Source of the DNA: an uncultured Collinsella sp.
GTDB taxonomy: Bacteria > Actinomycetota > Coriobacteriia > Coriobacteriales > Coriobacteriaceae
Length of the DNA: 64,000 bases
Assembly (NCBI GenBank): GCA_902491765.1
Contig: CABUIY010000001.1
Coordinates: forward strand, 1-64,000
Direction of reading: 5' to 3'
Of this stretch, positions 50,465-58,732 are shown piece by piece. A program made the position numbers and the translations under genes. Positions within the stretch are counted from its first letter, which is position 1, and every line of letters starts with the position of its first letter. The notes beneath the pieces were generated by a model. It saw only the letters and a list, made by a program, of their open reading frames with translations. It made no database searches and was not told the DNA's origin.

Positions 50465-51465
50465 CACCGGGCATCGCCCCCCGAAGCGGGGCGAACGTCG
50501 CGAAGGCAGCGCCCATCCCAGGTGGCGGCCCATGCGCCGCCCGGCTCGGTATGCACGTCGAAATATCCCATTTTCGGGACAGCTAGGTCGGAGAGTAGCG
50601 CTTTCACGGTACCCGCGTGAACGACGAAGACGGCGCGCCCACTCCCCTGGGCGCGCTCCGATTCGCACGCCTCCCGAAACGCCGCGACGACGCGGCGGGT
50701 GAAATCGCTCTTGCCCTCGCCATGCGGGCAGCGCGTCTCGCACCAGGAGTCTACCCAGGCGTGGTAGCGCACATCCTCTTTAAGCTCGGCGGCGCTTCGC
50801 CCCTCGAAGTCACCGAAATCCATCTCGCGCAGACCGGGGCACGCCATAAGCTCCGCGTTCGGGAAGAGGATGCGCGCCGTCTGGTCGGTGCGGGCCATGC
50901 CGCTCGTGATAACACGGAACACGTCACGATCGCACGCGAGGTCGCGCAAAGCGCGCTCGCCCGCACTCGACAGGGGCTCGTCGGTGCCCGCCCCGCTGTA
51001 GCGATGGTCTTCCGTGCCCGCCGTGGCACCATGGCGCACGAAGACGACTTCCAAAGGCGCGCCCGCGCCCTGCGTCCCTCGAGGCGCATCGGCAAGGTTT
51101 CCTTTGATGACCTGGGGAATCCCGCACGTCATGCGCACGACGACGTCGGCGCGCGCAGCGAGCGCGCATCCCAGGCGCCCCGCGCGCTCGCGCCATTGGG
51201 CGTCTTCCGCACGCATGGGGACGACCCCCGAGCCGACCAAGGGCAGAATCACTGCGTCGAAGCCGATCAGCCGCTCGAGCGCCCGGTCAGCGTCGAGCGC
51301 GCGTACGAGTTCCTCAGCACGGTACGCGACACGGCCGGCAAAAGCCGCGGGCACGCCGCCCTCCGCAAGCTGCGCCGCGTCGACGAAATCGTCCGCCGCG
51401 AACCCGAGCCTTTCGCGCACGAAGGTCCTCTTCCCCGAATGCGCGCCACCTACCACGAGAATCAT
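50464..51465 (-). CDS. CobU-like domain fused to CobC-like histidine phosphatase
   Basis: This 333-residue protein has two parts. Residues 1 to about 125 are CobU-like: P-loop MILVVGGAHSGKRTF, VVPMRAEDAQWRERAGRLG and RADVVVRMTCGIPQVIKG. They lack the usual middle, including the HRxxR guanylylation segment that the separate CobU at 52226 keeps. From about 140 it is a phosphoglycerate-mutase-like phosphatase: LEVVFVRHGATAG with the catalytic His, ITSGMARTDQTARIL, CPGLREMDFGDFEGRSA and FVVHAGTVKALL. In that position a CobC alpha-ribazole-phosphate phosphatase is expected. The CobU half may bind a nucleotide or be regulatory. The start is set by ATGA overlap with cobS. Confidence 0.85.
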   Translation of the reverse strand: MILVVGGAHSGKRTFVRERLGFAADDFVDAAQLAEGGVPAAFAGRVAYRAEELVRALDADRALERLIGFDAVILPLVGSGVVPMRAEDAQWRERAGRLGCALAARADVVVRMTCGIPQVIKGNLADAPRGTQGAGAPLEVVFVRHGATAGTEDHRYSGAGTDEPLSSAGERALRDLACDRDVFRVITSGMARTDQTARILFPNAELMACPGLREMDFGDFEGRSAAELKEDVRYHAWVDSWCETRCPHGEGKSDFTRRVVAAFREACESERAQGSGRAVFVVHAGTVKALLSDLAVPKMGYFDVHTEPGGAWAATWDGRCLRDVRPASGGDAR

Positions 51466-52229
51466 AGGAGCATGCCCCCCGCCACCAGCATGGCAAGCAT
51501 CGCGAGCTCGGCCCATTGCAGAAACCATCCGGCCAAATCACCCGTCACCCCGCCGAAGCGGGACAGGGCAACATGGCGGTACCACGCGAGCGCCAAAAGC
51601 CCCGCCACCGCCATAAGGGCGCCGACGGCCCGATCGCACGCGACCATCCCTGCAGCCGAAGCCGCAGCGAAAGCGCAAAGCGGCACGACGATCACCGCGC
51701 GCCTCTTCGCAGGCGAGAGCCCCGCGGCCATGCCGTCCGCCCGCGCGGCAGGCCAGCATTCTACGGCGAGCCCCGAAAGCGCGCGGGAGAACACGAGCGA
51801 GCACAGAAGTGCGAGGAACGACCCCGCCGTAAGCGGCAGCGCGGTGAACAGGGAAAACTGCAGAATAAGGTACACGACAACACCAATGACCCCGAAGGCG
51901 CCCGCCCGCGGGTCGTGCATGATCTCGAGCTTTCGCTCGCGCGGGGCCCAACTTGCAAGCGCATCGGAGGTGTCGCAGAGCCCGTCTAGGTGGATGCCTC
52001 CCGTCACCGCCACAGGCAACGCCACGAGCACGGCCGCGACGATGGTCGCGGGCGCGCCGAGCAGGTTCGCCATGTGCCCCCACGCCGTCATGAGGAAGCC
52101 TTCCGCAACGCCCACCAGGGGAAACGCGGCAAGAGCATGGGTTGATCCGAAATCGGTCCAGGCCGATTTCGGGACGGGGATGCGCGAGAACGTTCCGAAC
52201 GCCGCGCCGATTGCCTCTGCTATCTTCAC
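51462..52229 (-). CDS. cobS: Adenosylcobinamide-GDP ribazoletransferase
   Basis: This 255-residue membrane enzyme joins alpha-ribazole to adenosylcobinamide-GDP, giving cobalamin. FGTFSRIPVPKSAW, FPLVGVAEGF, VTGGIHLDGLCDTSDAL, RKLEIMHDPRAGAFGVIGVV and FSRALSGLAVECWPAARADGM are CobS signatures; about 6 membrane segments are predicted. The GTG at 52229 (GTGA overlap with cobU, AAGGA 8 bases upstream) is chosen over an upstream ATG inside cobU. Confidence 0.94.
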   Translation of the reverse strand: MKIAEAIGAAFGTFSRIPVPKSAWTDFGSTHALAAFPLVGVAEGFLMTAWGHMANLLGAPATIVAAVLVALPVAVTGGIHLDGLCDTSDALASWAPRERKLEIMHDPRAGAFGVIGVVVYLILQFSLFTALPLTAGSFLALLCSLVFSRALSGLAVECWPAARADGMAAGLSPAKRRAVIVVPLCAFAAASAAGMVACDRAVGALMAVAGLLALAWYRHVALSRFGGVTGDLAGWFLQWAELAMLAMLVAGGMLL

Positions 52230-52774
52230 CTTGTAGGTCCTTCGCCTTTCATCCACACGGGAATCCCGCATACCACTTCGACTGCGCGGTCGGCCAGCGC
52301 CGCCACGCCCGCGTTCACGCGCGCGAGCGCGCGCCTCCATCCCTCGGTCCCCTCATCGTAGCGCATCCCATCGGCGAACACGTCGACGGAGACCACCACC
52401 GTATACGCAGCGGCCTGAGTGAGTCGTTCGATGCCTCCGAGCACCTCGCGCGCCACAGCGTCGGGGTCACGTGGGGACAAGCCGCCTTCCGCGAAGAGCT
52501 CGTTCGCAACCAGGTTGCCCACGTCCTCCAAAAGAAGCGTGCAGCCGCGCGGAAGCCCGGGCACTGCGGTGCCCACGTCACGCGTGCGCTCGAGGGTGGA
52601 AAACCCCTTGCCCTCGCGCATCGCCCGATGGCGCGCGATACGGCGGGTGCCCTCTTCCCCGAAGGGCTCCATCGTTGCCAGGTACACGCGGGGGCCGTCG
52701 TGCCCGAGGCACAGGGACTCGGCATAGGCGCTCTTGCCGCTCGCGGCGGCGCCGATAACGAACGTCACCGTCAT
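52226..52774 (-). CDS. cobU: Adenosylcobinamide kinase/guanylyltransferase
   Basis: This 182-residue enzyme phosphorylates adenosylcobinamide and adds GMP. It has the P-loop VTFVIGAAASGKSAYAESL, VYLATMEPFGEEGTRRIARHRAMREG with the guanylylation His segment, LLLEDVGNLVANELF, and ADRAVEVVCGIPVWMKGEG. It is complete, unlike the CobU-like half of the fusion two genes downstream. Start and stop overlap cobT and cobS. Confidence 0.93.
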   Translation of the reverse strand: MTVTFVIGAAASGKSAYAESLCLGHDGPRVYLATMEPFGEEGTRRIARHRAMREGKGFSTLERTRDVGTAVPGLPRGCTLLLEDVGNLVANELFAEGGLSPRDPDAVAREVLGGIERLTQAAAYTVVVSVDVFADGMRYDEGTEGWRRALARVNAGVAALADRAVEVVCGIPVWMKGEGPTR

Positions 52775-53913
52775 TTCCCGGCCTCAAAATGCTCGTAAGC
52801 AGCCATGCCAGTCGCCGTGAACGTCTTCCCATCCCGGTACACGCGCAGCGCCGAATCCAGAAGGGGCAGATACGCCATGGCGCCCGCGCCCTCGCCCAAG
52901 TGCATGCCTGCGTCGAGGGGTGCCTTTATGCCGAGCTCGCGAAGGAGCTCCTGGCTTGCGGGTTCGCTAGATGCGTGGGTGCCCACGAGGTAGCCCAAGG
53001 CGTTGGGGCACAGGCGCACCGCGCACAGGGCCGCCGTGCAGGATATGACCCCGTCGAGGAGCGCCGGCGCCTTCGAGGCCGCGGCCCCCAGGTAGAAGCC
53101 ACACATCGCCGCGATGTCGAAGCCGCCCACCTTCGAGAGCACGTCGATCGGGTCGGCGGGATCGGGCGAGTTCGCGTCGATAGCGCGCTCGACCACGTCG
53201 CGCTTGCGCGCGAGCGAGGTGTCCGAGAGCCCCGCGCCGCGCCCGACGAGGCTCCGCGCGTCCGCTCGGATGAGCACTGCGGCCACCGCCGCCGAGGTGG
53301 TCGTGTTGCCGATGCCCATCTCGCCCGCGGCGAGAAGGCGCACGCCGGCGCGGGCAAGCCCGCACGCGACGGCGATTCCGACCTCGATCGCGCGCACGGC
53401 CCCATCGCGAGACATGGCGGAGCCGTGCGCGATGTTGCCGCTCCCCCGCCGCACGTTCGCGCGCACCATGCGAGCGTCTTCTATGCCCCGGGCCATACCC
53501 ACGTCGACGGGCACGACCTCGGCACCCGCGAACGCCGCCATGCGGCAGGCGCTCGTGGCCCCCTCGCACATGTTGCGCGCGACGGCTCGCGTCACGTCTT
53601 GCCCGCTTTGCGACACGCCCTCGGCAACGACCCCGTTGTCGGAGAAGAATACCGCGAGCGCACGGGGAAACTCGGCCACCTCGGCGCTCCCCTGAGCTGC
53701 GGCGATACGCGCGACGGCGTCTTCAAAGTCGCCCAATCCCCCCAAAGGATGCGCGATGGAATCCCACGCGGCGTACGCGGCGGCGCGGGCACACTCATCT
53801 GCGGGCGCGATCCGGGAGAGCGCGGCTTCGAGCACGGCGCCCGGCGCCGACGAGAACGCGCGCTCGACTTCCTCGCGGATGCAGGCAAGCGCGGTTTCGG
53901 TTGCTTCAGCCAT
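52771..53913 (-). CDS. cobT: Nicotinate-nucleotide--dimethylbenzimidazole phosphoribosyltransferase
   Basis: This 380-residue enzyme activates the lower-ligand base as its alpha-ribotide. PLGGLGDFEDAVARIAAAQG, VFFSDNGVVAEGVSQSG, MGIGNTTTSAAVAAVL, GRGAGLSDTSLARKRDVV, GGFDIAAMCGFYLGAA and the catalytic-Glu motif DAGMHLGEGAGAM are present. No bluB or bza genes are in this window, so the lower ligand is not indicated. The ATG at 53913 (GGAG upstream) overlaps the cbiA stop by 8 bases. Confidence 0.95.
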   Translation of the reverse strand: MAEATETALACIREEVERAFSSAPGAVLEAALSRIAPADECARAAAYAAWDSIAHPLGGLGDFEDAVARIAAAQGSAEVAEFPRALAVFFSDNGVVAEGVSQSGQDVTRAVARNMCEGATSACRMAAFAGAEVVPVDVGMARGIEDARMVRANVRRGSGNIAHGSAMSRDGAVRAIEVGIAVACGLARAGVRLLAAGEMGIGNTTTSAAVAAVLIRADARSLVGRGAGLSDTSLARKRDVVERAIDANSPDPADPIDVLSKVGGFDIAAMCGFYLGAAASKAPALLDGVISCTAALCAVRLCPNALGYLVGTHASSEPASQELLRELGIKAPLDAGMHLGEGAGAMAYLPLLDSALRVYRDGKTFTATGMAAYEHFEAGK

Positions 53914-55288
53914 GCCGTCTCCTCTCTGCGAACGACGCTGTGGCAGACGCGAACGCGCGCGCAACGTCGGGGTTCGCAGGATAGTACACATGCGGGAAGC
54001 CCGCAACCAGGGCCGGGGTGGTCGTCATGCACGGCCAGCCCTTGTCGCGCCGGGGCTTCTGCGCCCAGAAGTCGCCGCCCGGGCAGGTGGACTGCCAGTA
54101 GTGGAACTCGTGCGCGCGGATGCGTGTGCCGCGCGGCCCGTAGAGCCCGTAGCGTTGGGAAGTGAGCTCCACGTACCCGAAATGGGACAGCCTTCCCCCG
54201 TTCTCGCTTGCGCCCTCAAGGGCGCCCGCAACAGGCCAGCGCCGCCCCTCGCTATCGGAGATTTCGCGCTGCAGGTACAGAAACCCACCGCATTCGGCAA
54301 CCGTCGGCATGCCGGATTCCACCGCACGCCGCACCGCCTCGCGCATCGGCGCGTTCTCGGAGAGCTGCCGCGCATGGAGCTCCGGGTAGCCGCCTCCCAG
54401 ATAGAGGGCGCTTGTCCCCCGGGGCAACTCGCTATCACACAGGGGGCTGAAAAAGGCCAGCTCGCAACCCAGGTCCTCGAGCGCGCGCAGGTTCTCCTCG
54501 TAGTAGAACGAGAACGCCTCGTCACGTGCGACGGCGACGATGGGCCGCGCTCCCGCGATCGGCTCCAACCGGTAAGGTTCCTCGCGGATATCGGGTGCCG
54601 TCGCCGCTATTTCGAGCAAGCGGTCGACGTCGACGCTCTTTTCCACCAGCTCGGCCATCTTGTCGATGCGCGCGGAGAGCTGCTCGACCTCGTCGGCGGT
54701 CACAAGCCCCAAATGCCGGCTTTCGAGCGAGAACGCATCGTCGGCGGGGATATTCCCCAAAACCGCGACACCCGTGTGCTTCTCGATCGCAGGCTTCGCG
54801 TAGGCGCAGGCAGCGGCGCTCGTCTTGTTCAGCACGACGCCGCGCACGTTCGCACAAGGCAGGAACTCGGCGATGCCGCGGATTACGGCGGCGAGCGATA
54901 AAGACGCCCCGCGCCCGTTCACCACTAAAACGACCGGCGTTTCCGTGTCGCACGCAACCTGGTAGCTGCTCGCATCGGCCACGCCGGGCGCCATGCCGTC
55001 GTAGAAGCCCATGGCCCCCTCGAGCACCGCGACATCCGCGCCCGCAGCGCCGCGTGCGAGCAGGGCGCGCAGCGTCGGGGCGTCGGTGAAGAAGCCGTCT
55101 AAGTTGCCCGAGCGCGCACCCACGACGCGGCGATGAAAGAGCGGGTCAATGTAGTCGGGGCCGCATTTGAAGGCCGCGCATGCGAGGCCGCGGCGCGCAA
55201 GCGCGCGCAGGAGCGCGCACGTAACGACCGTCTTGCCGCTCCCGCTCGAGGGCGCAGCGACCATGAAGCGAGGGATGGTCGTGCTCAC
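53906..55288 (-). CDS. cbiA: Cobyrinate a,c-diamide synthase
   Basis: This 460-residue amidase shows the ATP-binding part (FMVAAPSSGSGKTVVTCALL, FKCGPDYIDPLFH, EGAMGFYDGMA, VLNKTSAAACAYAKP) and a C-terminal glutamine amidotransferase domain (YLGGGYPELHA, PTVAECGGFLYLQRE with the nucleophilic Cys, RIRAHEFHYW). It forms the a,c-diamide from two glutamines. The GTG at 55288 (GTGA overlap with cbiET) is the start; earlier in-frame starts lie within cbiET. Confidence 0.95.
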   Translation of the reverse strand: MSTTIPRFMVAAPSSGSGKTVVTCALLRALARRGLACAAFKCGPDYIDPLFHRRVVGARSGNLDGFFTDAPTLRALLARGAAGADVAVLEGAMGFYDGMAPGVADASSYQVACDTETPVVLVVNGRGASLSLAAVIRGIAEFLPCANVRGVVLNKTSAAACAYAKPAIEKHTGVAVLGNIPADDAFSLESRHLGLVTADEVEQLSARIDKMAELVEKSVDVDRLLEIAATAPDIREEPYRLEPIAGARPIVAVARDEAFSFYYEENLRALEDLGCELAFFSPLCDSELPRGTSALYLGGGYPELHARQLSENAPMREAVRRAVESGMPTVAECGGFLYLQREISDSEGRRWPVAGALEGASENGGRLSHFGYVELTSQRYGLYGPRGTRIRAHEFHYWQSTCPGGDFWAQKPRRDKGWPCMTTTPALVAGFPHVYYPANPDVARAFASATASFAERRRHG

Positions 55289-56634
55289 CGGGCGCCGCCT
55301 TCCCCACCTGCACCACGCGCGCTGACGAGGAACACGGGGTTTTGCGCCTTCATAAGATGGTGCGAGCCTACAGCCTCGGCGCGGGCGGCCGACACCTGGC
55401 ACGCCTCGAACCCCTTAAAGCGCGAACCCGAGAGGAGCGCGCACGCCTCGGTGAGCGTCTCAACGGTGACGCATGGCACGCACAGGCGAACCTGCGAGTT
55501 CTTCTCGAGCGCCGCCTCCACGATGGAGGGAAGCTCGCCCGCGCTCCCGCCGACGAACACGGCGTCGGGGACGGGCAGTTTCGCGAGCGCTTCGGGGGCG
55601 ACACCGGGGATCGCATGCACGTTGCCGCACCCGAATGCATCCGCGTTCTCTCGGATGAGCCGCACGCCGGCCGCGTTGCGCTCGACCGCCCATACCGACC
55701 CCGTTCGCGCGACGAGCGCCGCCTCAATCGACACGCTCCCCGTGCCGGCGCCGACGTCCCACACGGTGTCGGTCGCGGTAAGGCGCAGCTTCGCGAGCGC
55801 GACGGCGCGCACCTCCTGCTTGGTCATGGGAACGTCGCCGCGGATGAAAAGCTCGTCGGGAATGCCCGAGGAAGCGTACGGCCAGCGGGAGCTCGCGGCG
55901 CGGGATGCGCCCGCAAAGTCCGCCGCGGAAGAAGCTGCCGCGGGCGCGGACGCGCCGGCCGGCGCCTCGGAGGCTGCGCTAGAGCCCACAGGCGACCCGG
56001 CGCCGCCTGCGAACTCGATAAGCATCACGTTCAAGTCGTCGAACGTCTGACCTGCGATTTCACTTGCGGTCGCGCAGGTGATGCGCTCGTTGGGGTACGA
56101 CAGGCGCTCGGCCACCGTCACGCGCGCGTCCCCGAAGCCCGCCTGCACAAGCTCGCCCGAAAGCCGCGAGGGGTTGTCCCCGCCCGACGTGGCGAGGAAG
56201 AGCTCGCCTGAGCGCTCGGCCTCGGCCACGATGTCGCACGCCACGCCGTGAGCGCTCGCGAAGCGCCAATCCTGCCATGGACGCGCGAGGCGCGCGGCGA
56301 GATACGACGCTGAGCTTATGCCGGGAATGATGCGCACGTCCACCTGCGCGTCGCCGGAGAGCGCCTCCACCAGGCGGCGCGCGCCGCTGAACAGCCCCAC
56401 ATCGCCCGTCATCACGACCACGGCGCGCTGCCACGACGCCGCATCGGTGAGCGCGGCGACGATGTCCGCCGTCTTCACGAGCTCGCATCTCACCACGTCG
56501 GGCGGCACGTCGATGCCGGCAAGCGCGCGATGAGCGCCGATGACCACGTCGGCGATGTCGATCGCGTCGAGCGCCGCGCGCGAGAGCAAGTCGGGGTTTC
56601 CGGGCCCCGCCCCGATGATCGTTACCTTTCGCAT
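55285..56634 (-). CDS. cbiET: Fused cobalt-precorrin-7 C5-methyltransferase / C15-methyltransferase-decarboxylase
   Basis: This 449-residue CbiE-CbiT fusion (CobL-like) has CbiE at about 1-215 (KVTIIGAGPGNPDLLS, VVVMTGDVGLFSGARRL, IIPGISSASYLAARL, RVTVAERLSYPNERI). An Ala/Ser/Gly-rich linker spans about 218-255. CbiT follows (GIPDELFIRGDVPMTKQEV, DTVWDVGAGTGSVSIEAAL, DAVFVGGSAGELPSIV). It methylates C5 and C15 and decarboxylates the C12 acetate. The linker is longer and more Ala-rich than in typical CobL. The start at 56634 overlaps cbiH by 13 bases. Confidence 0.94.
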   Translation of the reverse strand: MRKVTIIGAGPGNPDLLSRAALDAIDIADVVIGAHRALAGIDVPPDVVRCELVKTADIVAALTDAASWQRAVVVMTGDVGLFSGARRLVEALSGDAQVDVRIIPGISSASYLAARLARPWQDWRFASAHGVACDIVAEAERSGELFLATSGGDNPSRLSGELVQAGFGDARVTVAERLSYPNERITCATASEIAGQTFDDLNVMLIEFAGGAGSPVGSSAASEAPAGASAPAAASSAADFAGASRAASSRWPYASSGIPDELFIRGDVPMTKQEVRAVALAKLRLTATDTVWDVGAGTGSVSIEAALVARTGSVWAVERNAAGVRLIRENADAFGCGNVHAIPGVAPEALAKLPVPDAVFVGGSAGELPSIVEAALEKNSQVRLCVPCVTVETLTEACALLSGSRFKGFEACQVSAARAEAVGSHHLMKAQNPVFLVSARGAGGEGGAR

Positions 56635-57365
56635 GGAATCTCCCGATACCCGCGCGGCGTGACCATACGGCCGCCTACGAGCTTCGTGTCCGCGTTGCCG
56701 ACGAACACGGTGGTGAACATGTCGGCGTCGATCTCCCCCAGCTCGGAGAGCCTGCACATGCCCGACTGCTGCCCCTCGCGCCCGATGTTACGTACCCAGC
56801 CGCAGAGCGTGTCGGGGGCCTTCCATTCGAGCATAATCTTCGCCGCGCGTGAGAGCCTGTCGGCGCGCTTTCTGCTGCGCGGGTTGTACAAACAGATGCA
56901 GAAGTCGGCGCTCGCCACGGCGGCGAGCCTGCGCTCGATGACCTCCCATGGCGTGAGCAGGTCGGAGAGCGACACGACCGCGAAGTCGTGGGCAAGCGGG
57001 GCGCCGAGCACCGCCGACCCGCTCTGAGCCGCGGTGGCCCCGGCGATAACTTCCACGTCTACATCGGGGTAGTCCTCCGCAAGCTCCAGCACGGGGCTCG
57101 CCATGCCGTACACGCCCGCGTCGCCGCTGCACACGAGCGCCACGGCTTCTCCACTCTGCGCGCGCGAAAGCGCAAGGCGGCACCGTTCGACCTCGTGCAT
57201 CATCGGCGTCGCGAGATGCGCCGCGTCGGGCACGGCGGCGAGCGCGAGCTCCACGTATTTCGTGTAACCCACAACGACGTCGGACGCCTCGAGCGCACGC
57301 CGAGCCGCAATCGTCATGCCGTCGGGGCCGCCCGGGCCGATTCCCACCACGAAGAGCTTTCCCAT
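56622..57365 (-). CDS. cbiH: Cobalt-precorrin-3 C17-methyltransferase
   Basis: This 247-residue SAM-dependent methyltransferase catalyses ring contraction and C17 methylation. KLFVVGIGPGGPDGMTIAA, VVVGYTKYVELA, ALVCSGDAGVYGMASPVLEL, IAGATAAQSGSAVLGAPLAHDFAVVSLSDLLTPW and CICLYNPRSRKRAD are the CobJ/CbiH signatures. The ATG at 57365 overlaps the cbiG stop as TGATG, with AAAGGAG 5 bases upstream; a GTG one codon earlier is possible. Confidence 0.95.
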   Translation of the reverse strand: MGKLFVVGIGPGGPDGMTIAARRALEASDVVVGYTKYVELALAAVPDAAHLATPMMHEVERCRLALSRAQSGEAVALVCSGDAGVYGMASPVLELAEDYPDVDVEVIAGATAAQSGSAVLGAPLAHDFAVVSLSDLLTPWEVIERRLAAVASADFCICLYNPRSRKRADRLSRAAKIMLEWKAPDTLCGWVRNIGREGQQSGMCRLSELGEIDADMFTTVFVGNADTKLVGGRMVTPRGYREIPCER

Positions 57366-58498
57366 CACCGCTCCTTAAACGAAAGTTTAATAGTTACCTT
57401 GGAAAACGCGACGGTCACGCCGCCGTGAGCGAGCTTCGGGAAGATAAGTTTGCCCCCCTCCGCGAGCGCTGCCCGCTCGCACACGTTGTCGACCCCCACC
57501 GTCGCGCGCACGAAATCAGATGGCGAAACGCTGCCTTCGACCTGCGACAACTCCTCTGCGGAATACGTCGCAAGCGGGATATTGCGCGCGCAGCAGAAGG
57601 CGAGCAGACCCTCCTCGTGCGCCTTCACGTCGATCGTCGCCGCCTCGCGCACGGCCGAAGGCGAGATACCCACCTGCCCGCACGCGAGAAGAAACGCCTC
57701 CTCGATCGCTTCGGCGCACGCACCGCGACGGCATCCTATGCCCGCAACGATGCAGGGCACGACAAGGCGAAGCGGCTCGGGCGCAGGCGCCTGCGCCCGC
57801 ACGCCCGCCGGCTTCCCCGTCACACCGGCGGGCACGACCTCGCCCGTTGTCTCCGCCGCACAAACGGACGCACCTGCATTCGCGCCAGCGAACGGCGACA
57901 CGACGATATCGGCCCGAGCGCGGTCGGACGCAATGTCAACCCCCTCAGGCGGCTGTCCCGAAATCGGCATGTCGGAATAGAGCGCCACGCGCCCGCCCGA
58001 AAGCAGCCGCGCCGACACTCGCTTGATGGCCTCGGGATTCGAAACGGCGAGCCCCGCACAGCGCGCCCACGTATCCACCGCCCACACGCCGCGGACGTCG
58101 GTCGCCGTGGTGATGACGGGGATGGCCCCTGCCGCGCGTGCCACAGTTTGCGCAAGCTCGTTCGCACCGCCCAAATGCCCCGACAAAAGCGGGACGGCAA
58201 AGCGCCCCGCCTCGTCGATCGCCACAACCGCGGGATCGTTTGCCTTCGAGGCGACATGCGGCGCGATCGCCCGCACGGCGATGCCCGCCGCGCCCACGAA
58301 CAGAAGCGCGTCCGACGCTTCCCACGCGAGCGCCGTCCATGCGCGCAGGTCGGCCTTCCCCTCGCCGAACCCGCGCGAAACGGAAACGTCCCAGCCAGGG
58401 TCGTCTTCACCTGTCTGCGCGCAATCGGAAAGCGCGTGTGCGGTGCGCACCGCCAACGCATACCCCCTCTCAGTGAACGCTATGCAGGAAACCCTCAT
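57365..58498 (-). CDS. cbiG: Cobalt-precorrin-5A hydrolase
   Basis: This 377-residue enzyme opens the delta-lactone of cobalt-precorrin-5A with loss of acetaldehyde, a step special to the anaerobic pathway. ALLFVGAAGIAVRAIAPHVASKANDPAVVAIDE, FAVPLLSGHLGGANELA, TTATDVRGVWAVD, and in the C-terminal domain VAGIGCRRGACAEAIEEAF and DVKAHEEGLLAFC are diagnostic. An Ala/Pro-rich linker (about 210-245) separates the domains. It starts immediately after the cbiL remnant ends. Confidence 0.94.
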   Translation of the reverse strand: MRVSCIAFTERGYALAVRTAHALSDCAQTGEDDPGWDVSVSRGFGEGKADLRAWTALAWEASDALLFVGAAGIAVRAIAPHVASKANDPAVVAIDEAGRFAVPLLSGHLGGANELAQTVARAAGAIPVITTATDVRGVWAVDTWARCAGLAVSNPEAIKRVSARLLSGGRVALYSDMPISGQPPEGVDIASDRARADIVVSPFAGANAGASVCAAETTGEVVPAGVTGKPAGVRAQAPAPEPLRLVVPCIVAGIGCRRGACAEAIEEAFLLACGQVGISPSAVREAATIDVKAHEEGLLAFCCARNIPLATYSAEELSQVEGSVSPSDFVRATVGVDNVCERAALAEGGKLIFPKLAHGGVTVAFSKVTIKLSFKER

Positions 58499-58732
58499 CT
58501 AGCGCACCACCATCGTCGAGAAGTAGCTGCCCCGATCGGGCACATCGTCGAGCGAGCGGTACACGCGCTCGCCCGGAAGCCCACAGTCCTCTACAAGCTC
58601 GGCACCGTCGAAGGCACCCTCCTCGCAAAGGAAGCGCTTCGTGTCCGCAAGCGAGCGGCGCGCCTTCATGACCACCTTCGTCCCCGGCCAGCCGATTGCA
58701 CGGCGCACCCCGTACAGAACGCCTTTACTCAT
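58499..58732 (-). pseudogene. cbiL: Internally deleted cbiL (C20-methyltransferase) remnant
   Basis: Only 77 codons remain between cbiD and cbiG. The start MSKGVLYGV is the usual opening of CbiL/CobI (which normally continues GVGPGDP). It then jumps to a C-terminal CbiL segment: TKVVMKARRSLADTKRFL, LVEDCGLPGERVYRSL and RGSYFSTMVVR. About 150 residues, including most of the SAM site and catalytic core, are missing. The frame stays open and both coupling overlaps with neighbours (ATG inside the cbiD end, stop next to cbiG) are kept. A folded methyltransferase is not possible at this length. Either the gene is deleted and its job is done elsewhere, or assembly collapsed this spot. Confidence 0.8.
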
